Positions 10,101 through 22,100 of a stretch of DNA of 64,000 bases are shown piece after piece (positions within the stretch are counted from its first letter, which is position 1; every line of letters begins with the position of its first letter). The DNA lies in the NCBI GenBank assembly GCA_002633005.1, contig NMRA01000442.1, positions 1-64,000 of the forward strand, written 5' to 3'. The position numbers and the translations under genes are program-made. Source of the DNA: Phoronis australis. Lineage: Eukaryota > Phoronida > Phoronidae. The notes beneath the pieces were generated by a model. The model was not told the origin of the DNA. It ran no database searches and worked only from the letters and a program-made list of their open reading frames with translations.

Positions 10101-13100
10101 ACATTGTCGTTTATTCGGAAAATTTCCTTTTAAATGCCCACTAAGCGTCAACCTTTAGTCACAAATTCAGTTTTGTTGAGCATTTATCGTCTATAAAAAC
10201 GAACAAAGTGCTGGCGAATTATGCGTTTATTAACATGATACTTAAAAACACTGCGTGGCAAATGTCAAAGTCAGGAAACCCATGACTTTCCGTTTGCACG
10301 CACCCTTTTTCGGATAAAGGCCAGGGCGATTATTTGGAGTTGTTAAAACGGCTGAAATTTTCATGCGAAACACAGCTTGTCACATTCATAGACTACCTCC
10401 TCCAAACCATGGAAGCAGGCACTCAAACCGACGCTGTGGTGTTGGGTTTCTCCAAAGATATCCCCATCCAAGGCTCGAGGAGAAGATCGGATACTATGGT
10501 ATAAGGGGTCTCACCCACAATTTGATCCAGTCATTTCTATCTCTTAGAACACAGAGATTCGTCGTCGATGGCGAGTTCTCAAATTCCTCCCCAGTACAAT
10601 CAGGGGTGGCCCAGGGCACTGTCCTTGGTCTTGCACTCGTCATACTCTATATAAACAACCTCCCTGAATCCACTCTTTCAAATGTCCATCTCTTTGCCGA
10701 TGATGCAGTTCTCTATAGACCCAATGCTTCCCCCCACGACTGCCAAATTCTTCAACAAGACTTAGACTCCCTAGCCTCCTGAGGAAGTTCCTGGAAAATG
10801 AACTTTAATATCTCCAAATGCAATATTCTTCGTATCCACAGAAAACGTTCCCCCATAATATACAATTACAGTCTTCACAACGCTTCACCCAAACGCATTA
10901 ATCAAGCCCCATACCTTGGGGTCACTCTCACCAATAATTCATCATGGAACACCCGTACAGACAGAATCACCCCTAAGGCAACCAGAACTCTTGGCTTCAT
11001 TAAACGCAATCTCAAATATGCCCCCAAAAACAAACAAAAGCCGTTGCCTACACTTCACTCGTTTGACCAAAAATCGAATACACCTCCTCCGTCTGGGATC
11101 CCTGCACTCGCTCAAATATTAAAAAGATAGAAAAAATACAGCGTAGAGCAGCCACGTTTGTCCTAAATGACCACTCAAGGTACTCCTCTGTTTCATCTAT
11201 GCTTACAACTCTCAAATGGCCCATCCTTCAAGCAAGACGAGCTCAAAATAAACTCCCTCCTGTACAAGACCGTACATAATCTGGTTGCTATTCCTCACTC
11301 GTACCTTCCACTCCTACAGGCCTCCAGATCACGTAATTGTCACTCTCATACCTTTGAGAGATCATACATCCGCACTGCGTACTACGCAAATTCTTTCATC
11401 CCATCTGCCATTTTACTCTGGAACAGACTCCCACAATTCGTCATCTCATCAGAAACAGTAGAGATGTTCACAGGTCACATCTTGAACATCAATGTTTCAC
11501 CCTAATCAATAAAACCTGTTTTTATCTTGGCACTAACCAGCACTTTGTTTTAGTGTTATTTTCACAGTTATGCACACCTCAGTTATTACTAACATGCGCC
11601 AACACGTAAGGATCGATATTACGATAGTTTGTTGAAAATGGGAAGGAGGAACTTTTCATTTTCCGAACACATGCCCATTTATCTACAGAAAATCTCGGTA
11701 CCAGTCTTCTATACTCAAAACAACTTCAAAGAACTACTAAATACCATTTTCGACAATCACTCTCAATTTAGTTTACGTTATTGCCATCGAGCTTGGCAAC
11801 CCCATTTTTATTTTGTGAAGGTACAGAGGAAGAAGATTTGTCAAAAAATAGGATTCGTATGCGTTGATAGTCTGCTTCCCGAAGTTCTGTTTACAACTCC
11901 AAATCAGACGACAGATATCCGTCGTCTGCTTTGTTTACGTCATTTAGTCCATCTAATGGTTGTGGAGTTTTCGAGGTAAAGTTTGAGTGGATCTCGGCCC
12001 TTCGAACCACGTGTCTGAGTTTGGTATTACTATCTACCCTTTGCTTTTAATTAATGTATCATATTGAGCACTATAATAAATTTGTTGCCTTCATTGGAGG
12101 TCTTCCAGTGAATCTTAGTCTGAGTAATTTTGGTTTTAGATATCTTGGGCAATGGAACGTAAACTCGTATTCTGGCACAAGGAATACTTCGACGTTTGAC
12201 CTCAACTTACTTTTGCACCAAGTGACGCGATACTCAATATTTCCATTTTTCGGTTTGACGATTGTCGACGAATCGACAACAAAAGAAATTGGGGTAAGGT
12301 TTTGTTCTTACGACTACGCCTTTTTTGGTCTATGATGTTCCTGATGATCAGTCATGACAGTCGGTTTTACAATATATTAGCAGTCTTAGAAGTTCGTACA
12401 TACATGTACAGTAACCTCATTAAAACCCGATTTCTTGCGAATCTGGTAAGTTTGAACCCGGGTCTTGCCGTAAGTATAGTAATTTACGAGGGTCGTTAAA
12501 TAAGTTCTCGGCCTCACCCAGAAAACAACGCTATAGCAATTAATTTTGACTTTTATTTTTCAATATAATCTCCCGTTACATCAATGCATTTCTTGCATCT
12601 ATGCTCCAGTTTTGCAATGCCTTCGTAAAAGAAACTTTTGTCGAGCCCCTCAAAATACTCCTCCACTGTACTAATGACGTCACCATCGCTCACATACTGG
12701 CGCCCACGCAGGTAGGCCTCTAAATGTGGAAACAAATAAAAATCATACGGGGCCAGGTCCGGAGAATAGGCGGAGTGCGGAAGGATTGCAAAGCCACATC
12801 TAGTTGTTTCAGCCACCGCAACTTGGGCAGTAAGGGCAGGTTCGTTGTCTTGAAGCAACAGCACTCCATCTTGAAACTTCACACGTCTCATTCCCTTGAT
12901 TGCTTTTTTGAGTTTTTCCAAAAGTGATGCATAGTAATTCCCAGTAACAGGGTGTCCTCGTTGCAAGTAGTCGATCATCAGAATACCTTCGCTGTCCCAG
13001 AACACAGAGGTCATAACTTTGCTCGCAGAGGCACCCAACTTGAACTTTCTCGGGCTTGGGGAACCCACGTGCTTCCATTGTTTACTTTGTTGTTTTGATT

Positions 13101-16100
13101 CAGGGTCAAAGTGGTGGACCCATGTCTCATTCTGGGTTACAAATCTTCTGGAAAATTTGGTTGGATCTGCTTGGAATCTTCCTAAAAGTTCCTTTGAAAT
13201 TTGCATTTTGCTCATTTTCTGATCCTGAGTTAACATTCTTGACACCCATCGTGCACTCAGCTTACTCATGCCCAAATCTTCACTCAAAATTTTAGAGACG
13301 GACCCATTGCTGATGCCAACAGTGTTTTGCCAAGTGTTGAACAGTCATTCGCCTGTCTCTCATAACCATTGCATGAATTTTCTGCACATTTTCAGTGGAG
13401 GTCGCTAATTTGGGACGTCCTGGACGAGGGTCATCTTCAACGCTTTCTCTACCCCTCTTGAAACTAGCTGACCACTTTTTTATTGTGGAGTAGCTGGTGG
13501 AGTCTGTTCCGATTGTTTTTTGAATCTCTTTATTATTATCTTTTGGTTTCATTCCTGTTTACTCATATACTTTATGACGGCTCTCGTCTCCGTTATCTCC
13601 CACAGGCGTACTCAGCTTTTGATCGTCCCCAATACACCATATATATATAATACTACAAGGTATGACTCTCCCGTCCAGAAATTCTACGGGTGCTTCACTT
13701 CAGTCGTGCATATCAAGCACAAAACTCAAAACAAGGTTTAAACAAACCATTAGCACTTCGTCTTTCTTCTAATACCATTCACAGTGTCCTGATCCAATGA
13801 GATCGCAACGAATTCGCGGTCAAAGCACGAAAATGTTCCCAAAAAGCCCACGCATTTAGCCTCTTTGGACGGTTCGAGGTCAAGGACGGTACGGCAATTG
13901 CCGATTTGTCACGGACTGCCATGACATCTATAACTCCACACAGACCATTTCGTAACCTTCCGTGAGGAACCGGCAATTGCCGTCCATTCGTAACTCATCG
14001 GATAATTGCTAATGGTTTGCTGAAGCCTTGTTTTGTGTAAATTTATTGAGTTTTGTGTTTGATATGTACGACTGAAGTGAAGCACCTGTGGGATTTGTGA
14101 TCGGAAGTGTCATACCTTGCAGTATTATATACATGTATAGTATATTGGGAACGATCAGAAGCTAACTACGCCTGTGTTATCTCCATGCTGCTAAATGTGT
14201 TGTCGTCTGCATTACTGTTTTCTTGGTGAGGCCAAGAACTTATTGACCGACCCTTGTATATGTCGTGCAATTTTCAGGTAAGGCCGGCAACTTTCAAGTT
14301 GAGAAAGAGCTGGTACACCACAAATGAAACTATCGAGGAAAACGAGGTAAATCAATTTGTATTATGCGCTCAAGTCCAATTCTCTGGTAACAATTGACAA
14401 AATTTGTTTAAATTTAATACAAACAAAATAAATGTGTCACACTTGGTCATTTGCAAGATTAGTTACTTTCAGGAAAGTGTATCATTCTCAACCAGTCCCT
14501 TAAATAGCTCATCACTCGTTTGATTCAATTCCAGCACCTTCGTTCACTCCTGAATTATATGACCAGAATCGCTGAACTTCTTGGCGCACCGCCATCAAGA
14601 AACAATGAGCAATTCTTGAAGCTTATAGAATTTGAAATGAAGCTGGCTAAAGTAAGTACTTGTTTGATAAGGATTCCATTTAAAAACCCAGCCACAACAA
14701 ATTTGTTATCAGAAAGTCCGACACCGTTTTGATATCTTGGTGAAACCGACTGAGGACGGGTAGCATGGAAAATTTTAGCTAAAACAAGCCACGAACGCGA
14801 CGCCGTCCACGATGTTTTTACTTAGATAGTGCAGCGCGTAGATGGTACTGAGTCATTTACTCCTGTTTTCCAAATTGTATTGAAATCTACATCGGTGTGA
14901 CGTGACCCTAAGTTGGCTCCCACTCGTGTACTAAGAAGTACCTTGGCGAAGAAACTGGTTAACCATAACTTTTGCCTGACAACATCCTACTAAGAGTAGG
15001 TTGGGGGGGGGGGTGCGTGTGGCGTGTATGTTAAGGGTGAGAATGGCTTGATTTTTTTTCTTACATATCTGTATTTCTGTTCTTTATACCAAATTGTGAT
15101 ACTTGATGATAATTTGTTGCAACTAATGTACTTGTATACTGTATTGTTTATTGTGTCGTGTAAATTGTAAATACCCATGCTAGAGAAAATAAAAATACTT
15201 AACAAAAAAAGAAGTACCTTGGCCTTGTCGTAGAAAATACCTTGGGTATTTTCGTTGTCTCAAATTCGTTTGCAACTCCTTAGGTACTTTCATAGTCTCA
15301 AATGACTCTTCGGAGGTGTTTCACATCTGCCATTGTCCAAAGACTGTTACCACCAGAATTGCACAATACAGTCTGTGGCATTCTTCATAACTTGCAGTTA
15401 AAATTTAAGTTCACCATTGCACTGATGTAAAACACCTCCGATATTCGTGACATTTCGAGTACTGTTGTACTCTCAAATTATAAGTCGCTTCATGTCTGCG
15501 AACTAATGAGCCAACAGCAAATCTCGTGTCTATCTAAACATAGAATTCTGTCGAAAGCAGATTTCCCCGTGAAGGCATGCTTAAAGAAATAAGAGTTAAC
15601 AGTGCTTCACGAGGCAGACTTGAGAGTGACCGTCTCCTAAAACGTGTGAGACTTGCAAAGGTGAAACCAAGATTTTTACCGTCTCTTTACATATTCGCAA
15701 ATATAAAACATCACTTAAATGTATCTTGAGGGTACAAAAATTCCTGAGACTGCCCAAATACCTGCGCAAGTGCTTCCTATTTGTGCAAATGCAAGCTTCA
15801 GTTAGAACAAAAACTCATGCAATGGCAAAATGGAACATCTCGTTGAATGCCTGTTGCAATATTTCTGTGATAACAAGTTACGTTATGAGTATGACGTCGC
15901 GCACGTCTTTTGTGACCAGGTAATAGCCATGATTTTTAATGTCTGCTGACAAAATTCCTTTGCTGTTACAATTCCGTGATACAATTTTAGGCTCCGAATA
16001 AAAATGTGGTGTTACGGAAGCCTTGATGTGACTGGCACCACACGGCAGACAGCAAAACTCTAGTGGGGTTCTTCAAATTCTTGTATGAACGACCCCCAGT

Positions 16101-19100
16101 ACTAAACTTTCCTCCTGACGTGTACCTTGCCGTTACTACATCCGCATTAATTGAAATGCCACCCATCTTCCACTTCAAACTGAAATTTTGAAAAGCAGAA
16201 ATGGCCGACCAATTCCAAGTTTATCCACTGAAAAACTGGTATCGTGATATACCAAATCACAAAACAGTGAGAAATTAGTACGTGCATTTCAGAAAATGCC
16301 ATTTTCGTGACGTCTAGTCTGTTTAATTGTTCAGCAAAAAAGTCTCAGAATGGCTGTGTCAAAAACTCCTGAGAACCGCTAGAGACGTCAAGTATTAGAT
16401 TCGAGGTGGGACTGTGGGACTTATTTAAGCTGCCTTTGAATTTTTAATATTCTCGTCATCTGACATCTTTTGACTTGTCATGCCACTGAAAAGCTTAAGC
16501 GCATTCGCAGACCACAATGAACAAAGGCGAACTTGATGTTTGACATATGAGACGTAAAAATAAGTATGTCAAGCTCTGTTTCCTGAGGTCTAAATGAACA
16601 TGGTGGTTGGCAAGAATGTATCATGACTGAAGGCAAAGTAGAATAGACAATATCTGATGGAAGGATTTGGGAGTCAAAAGCTTCAAAAAACAAGACCATT
16701 ATTGCATGGGGTTGGATGGAGTTTTGAAATTGCGAGAGAGATTCGGCATAAAGCAGTGAAGAATGATGTGCATTTGTGATAGTACAATGTAAGAAAGTAC
16801 CTTTGATTTAGGTGAGTCTAAGCGACGAATATGCGTGCTACCCGTGGAGTTTTACGCAATCACGTGGCTACGAAAAAATGACCATTAAAGAATTGTCTAC
16901 TAAGGCCCCAGCGGTAAGTATATACATGTTCGTATGTCTGACAATCCATCATCGTTCATTCCTAGATAAAAACGACTAAACCTCATTAAAGGCAGTTCTA
17001 ATAATGAATTTGATATTCCTTATTTATTCTACTAGGATTGCCAGAGAATACTATATAGTGTATCATGCAATCAACAGATGTTCACAATGAATAGAAAGCC
17101 CTTGGTTTCCATCTCTCTCAGACTCACGTGCTCATTGCATGGTCTTTCTTAGCCTTCGAAACTTTGAGAAAAGACTCCCAATTCTAGACCTAGCTACTTG
17201 TTTGGTTACAAAAATTTTGTAATGTCTCTTTCTATCTAGCACCTGTGTTTATCTAAAATTTGATTCCTATACTTCTTCCCAACTTTAAAGATTGAGTGGC
17301 TGGACTTTTTCAAAGCGGCGCTGCCTGGCTACAGTATCAGTGAATATACCGTTATCGTTGTTATTTCTCCTCCTTACTTCTGTGGAATGAATCGCCTTCT
17401 AACGAATACCATGAAAACTGAAGAAGGAATCACGTAAGTCACAAGAAAAAAATCTTGGATACTTTCTGGAATGCATTTCAACCGTGTTCTTAGTTTTATA
17501 GCAAAAAAGTGTGGATATTTCATTGGTAATGATTAGTTCTCCGGTCAGAGTTGATGTGTTTACAAAATAAGTAAGATAATCTAGAAACACTACGTTACTT
17601 AATGTTACACTGTATGTTATTTTTTGTGAAGACCGCAATATTCGTTGACTTTGTACCCACCTTGTGTTTACGCAGATAGTTTTTGAAATACACTTTTTAA
17701 ACATGGTCTTAGTTTTAAAGTAAACAATTGTAGATATTTCATTGGTAATGGTTCTCCGGTCAGATTTGATAAGCAAGAGTTTTTTTAGTAATACTACGTT
17801 ACTTACGCTTACTTCGTATGTCATTTATTGTGAAGACTACAAATTCGTCGACATTCTATCCACTTTATGTTTACACAGCAAAATTGAATATTGAACCAGA
17901 CAATGGACTAGTTCTAAGAACAGAGAATTAGCTTAGACAAATCTTAAATTTCCGTCAACTTTAAGAAAAAAGGTTAAATTTGTCTTAAGTCTGTTTCAAG
18001 AATGATACCTTAATTTTTTAATTAAGCTTTGCCTTAACTGACTTATCGGGTGTGAGACAAATCTTAGACCGAAGTCGAAAGTGAACTTAAATTAGATTCT
18101 TGGAATGTGGTCAAGACCGTCAGTAACAGGTAGTGTCGGCAAAGTGATACGTAACACTAACCTCAACGAATAAAATATTAAGCAAAGCGCAAACGCGGCA
18201 CCCAAGATCTACTCCTCATTTTCTCGGTGTGCTTACAGACTTTGCCAGGGGTGGAAATAATTCCATGGCTGGGCCCCTAAATTACAGCTAGAATGCTGTA
18301 AAAGCCAGTCTAAAACCAGTAGACTCCAAACCCGCTGAACAATGAATCTCAAACTCGCGCCCCTGACCTCCACGCACGCTTAGGCAATGGGCCAGACACG
18401 GAGAACAAAAGACGTATCTGGGCGAGTACACTGATCCCTGAGATTGCATATGGAGTATTATCAGTGTGTGTGTCAAGGGGGCGCAGAGATAGGAACACTT
18501 TGCGCCCGATTCATGTTTAGTTTGTTCCAGCACAAGCGTGACTCACTGCATTACATAAGGATCCTACGCAGATTATTCTGATTAAGTGGAAGTTGTTTGG
18601 ACGCCCTTTTTACTTCCGACGCCACACTGATGACTTCTGACTGTATACATGTAGTGCAAACACGAACACTATAAAATGATTATTTCAAGTTCAGTTAAGT
18701 ATAAAGAGATCGGTAAATGGCTCCATCCTGACTGGGAAAGGGCACCGACTCCACACCTTATGCTTCACAGGTACAATTAACCAAAAAATCAAAAAAACAG
18801 TAAACAAGAAACATACCAAAATAACATGATTCACTAATTCACGTAATTCACACTGTCTTTTGTAATTCACGTAATTCACTCGGTCTTTTGTATTTATACA
18901 AGCAACCATCCCATATGAGTCCGCAAAATAACTACATGTACAAAACATCTGAAGGTTCCTTTCTGTCATTTCAGCATGCTTCGTAACTACATGATATGGA
19001 AGCTGATGGAAAGTTTGGTGCCGGCATTGCCGTCGCAGTTCATAGACGCTGAGAAGGAATTTGCGAACCACATTTATGGCAAGTTTCTTGTAAGGACAAC

Positions 19101-22100
19101 ATGCAGCATCCGCCTGGTCTGATACCCAAGGTTTCATACAGGATGACACTACCTTAAGTGCATGTTAAGTCGTAGAGATGGTGATATTCTTAGGATGATG
19201 ATGTTGTTGGCGTTGACTCTTGTGTTAGTGATGTTTTTGGCGACCATGATTGTGATCCTGGTGAGAGGGGTGTGGAGAAAAAGATAGCATGGAACCAAGA
19301 GGGTTCTGCAACGTACAGCCGCCACTTTATTCTGAATGATCTCTCCGTCAGTCCAACGTGGTTCCAGCCAAACAACCAAACATTGATTGCTCGGAGATTT
19401 TTTATAGTGAACCCAGTAAATCGACCACCTTCTGTGACCGGGTCTTGGCACTTTCAACAGTCTGTTCCACGAGGTGTATAAAACCTGGCAATAGGAACGG
19501 TATACTGGGCTAAAGAAGCATAAATGCACGTAATCCGCAATTTTAACCTATAATTGCCATCTACAAGCGCTTACTACGAATTTAGATGCAATGCATTCAG
19601 ATTACTGAAACTCACCAGATTACAAAAATGAGGTGAAAGGTGTGGGTCGACCAGCCAGCCTTTTTACAGATACAAACAAACATTGCAAGTAAAGAAAAGT
19701 CACGACTCAAAAAAGTGGATCAAGGAGCAAGCAAATAATAATGTTTCACTTAGAACAGACTCAAAATCAATCAAATGCCATGATTCGTTGCCTTTGGATG
19801 CAGCACAAAACTTAAAATGGCGGTCAATCCAGCAGGCGCCAATTTTTACAGACACTGGGGCAAAAATTCAATCGTACTACTTTAACGTAATGTTTATACG
19901 ACAGTGACGGTGTATTTTAATGGTTTTTATGGAGGGTAAAGATCAAAAGGTATAAAAGTTACGCCGATAAAACCTTGCCTACGTTACCAAATACCAAAAC
20001 CTGACTGGTGCTGATTTGATTAGAAATCAAGAGGGTTCTGAGTGATCTCTCAGTCAGTCCCACGTGGTATCAGCCAAATAACCAAATATTTGTTCCTCGC
20101 AAAATTTCAATAGCAATCTCATCAAATCGGTCATCTATATCATGCCCATGCAGTTCATTAACGGAAATGGTTAAAATCTATAGTGTATGTTTCAGTATCG
20201 TCTGTTGTAGGCAGTGTCAGAATAGACTTATGCTGATGGTGCGGTACATGTGACGTACAGTCATTGGAAATTAGAAGACGTTTGTAAAACTCTTGTCACT
20301 ACAGAAGTAATGTCTTGTCTTTTCAAATCATAGACAGTGTACTTTATTTTCTATGGCCGAAGAACATACCTTTAAATTTTCAACGTAACAGGTATTCAGG
20401 GAGAAGAGTCGCGATGGACAAGGTGTATCTCTATAGCTGATGCCGCCATGGGGTTCCCACTGGCAACCATGTTTGTTGAAGAAGCGTTCTCTAAAGACGA
20501 TAAGGATAAGGTTGGTTGGTGAAGGCTTTGGTCGTACGATACATCAGGGCTAGGTTGCATACAACTTATAACTTATCTATTCAAAACAAGTTTCCGTTGC
20601 ATGACGTTATCTACATTGTGCAACGTTACATTTCATAATGCCACGTCTGTGTTGCTATCCGGTCTATAACTGATGCGTTTTCATGTTTACTAAAATTAAT
20701 TAAATTAATAGTAAATGCGGAGAGTCGAAGCTCATACTGTGCCTTTTAAAACTCTGAACACCAAAAATGTCCGCCATCTTGTCATAGCAAGTGTGAAATA
20801 TGTACATGTAAGACTCATTCACTCGCGATCATGCATGTTACTTTAAGATTTTACAAGGACCACTGTTGGTCTTACATATAAAGTTTTAGAATAAGTGGTT
20901 TGTGTTAATCGTTTTGTGTTGGAGAGCGCAGTCACCATTTCCTTCCTAAATGCTTGGAGAAATCATTTTCATTAATTTGTTCTTTTCCTCCGCAGGCGGA
21001 GAAAATGATGGACGAAGTGAAAACGGCATTTAAGGAAAATGTTTCAAGACTCTCGTGGTTAAACTGGTTGACACAGAAGGCAATCAAAGATAAGGTATGT
21101 GTCAATGAGGTGACATATCACAAGTGTATTAAGGATGCAACATCTCTTTGTAATTGCTTTAAAGAGATTGTGCAGTGCCTCCGTAAGCAACACGACTCAT
21201 TACGTTGACACGTAGTTACTGATTTTACTCTTGAAATTGAAATGTCTCTAGCCACAGTTTTTCGCGGTGACAGAATGTCTTTTTAAAACCGATTTTAGTT
21301 GACAATGTACCGTATTTACAATAAGCCTATTATGTTTTAGTCTATTTATACCATTCTCTGTTTACACTGGCATGACGTTTTATTCGGTTATTTCTCCGAC
21401 CATCTTCGGGTGTTACGGCGTGCACACGTATCTGGTACATTCATGGTGAGAGCTTTACATTCCATTTCCGAGAAACAGTTGCGACGAAGTTGTGACGGTT
21501 TCCTTGAAGCTACTAGTTTTTATTGTTTAAAGTCAGGTTAATCCAAGAGGCGATATCAATTTTAAACTGTGTGAAAAGTCGCCTGCACTGATTAAGACCT
21601 TTTGCCTGATTGATACAGGGAGTCACTTCGCTAGCCATGATAACACCATTTAAATAGATTATGTATTTGAGACCTCCCAATTTGTATCCTAATAGTATAA
21701 AAATGCACGTACCTAGTGCTTAACACTTCATGCTCGATCTCAGCACGTTAGTACTCTTTCACTAAACCATGAATAGTCCTAAATACTTCACTCTCTGTTG
21801 AAAAGAAGTTGTTGTTGAAGCAGAGTTGTTAGACAACCTCAACATCCACGAGTAACGATGCAAGATAATAACAAGCTCGACGTCCAACCTTAGTGACCGT
21901 CTTCCTTCTTCATTTTGATAAAGTTACTGGTCCTAGGTAATGTTTTAAAATTAAATGGTTAAGTTTGAGTAACTCGTCAGGAGTAGCACAGCATGTGATC
22001 GAAACAATACAATATCCATAACTTGGATAACATCCGGATAATCTGCAATGAAACAGGCTGAAGTAAAAGGAAGATAAAGAGAGTTGTGCACGTGACGCTA

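Larger units (their letters stand above)
12487..14256 (-). mobile_element. mariner-family DNA transposon, left arm only
   Basis: Terminal inverted repeats: the left starts CGAGGGTCG at 12487 and the right ends at 14256, sharing the order 'gggtcg..aataagttct.ggcctcacc'. TA flanks both ends (12485-12486 and 14257-14258), the usual mariner target. In the right arm the same intron (around 57145) is continuous and has no element, matching an empty site. The element is longer than the usual 1.3 kb because a foldback element is nested in it (about 13590-14200). Confidence 0.88.

Noticed and set aside
12809-13078. Second - strand open frame in the mariner region
   Set aside because: Alternate-frame shadow of the transposase; the D,D34D motifs are in the other frame.
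18691-19149. 152-codon open frame on the - strand
   Set aside because: It overlaps peptidase exon H antisense. The similar frame at 52969-53283 is antisense to exon H' and is conserved only because the exon is.
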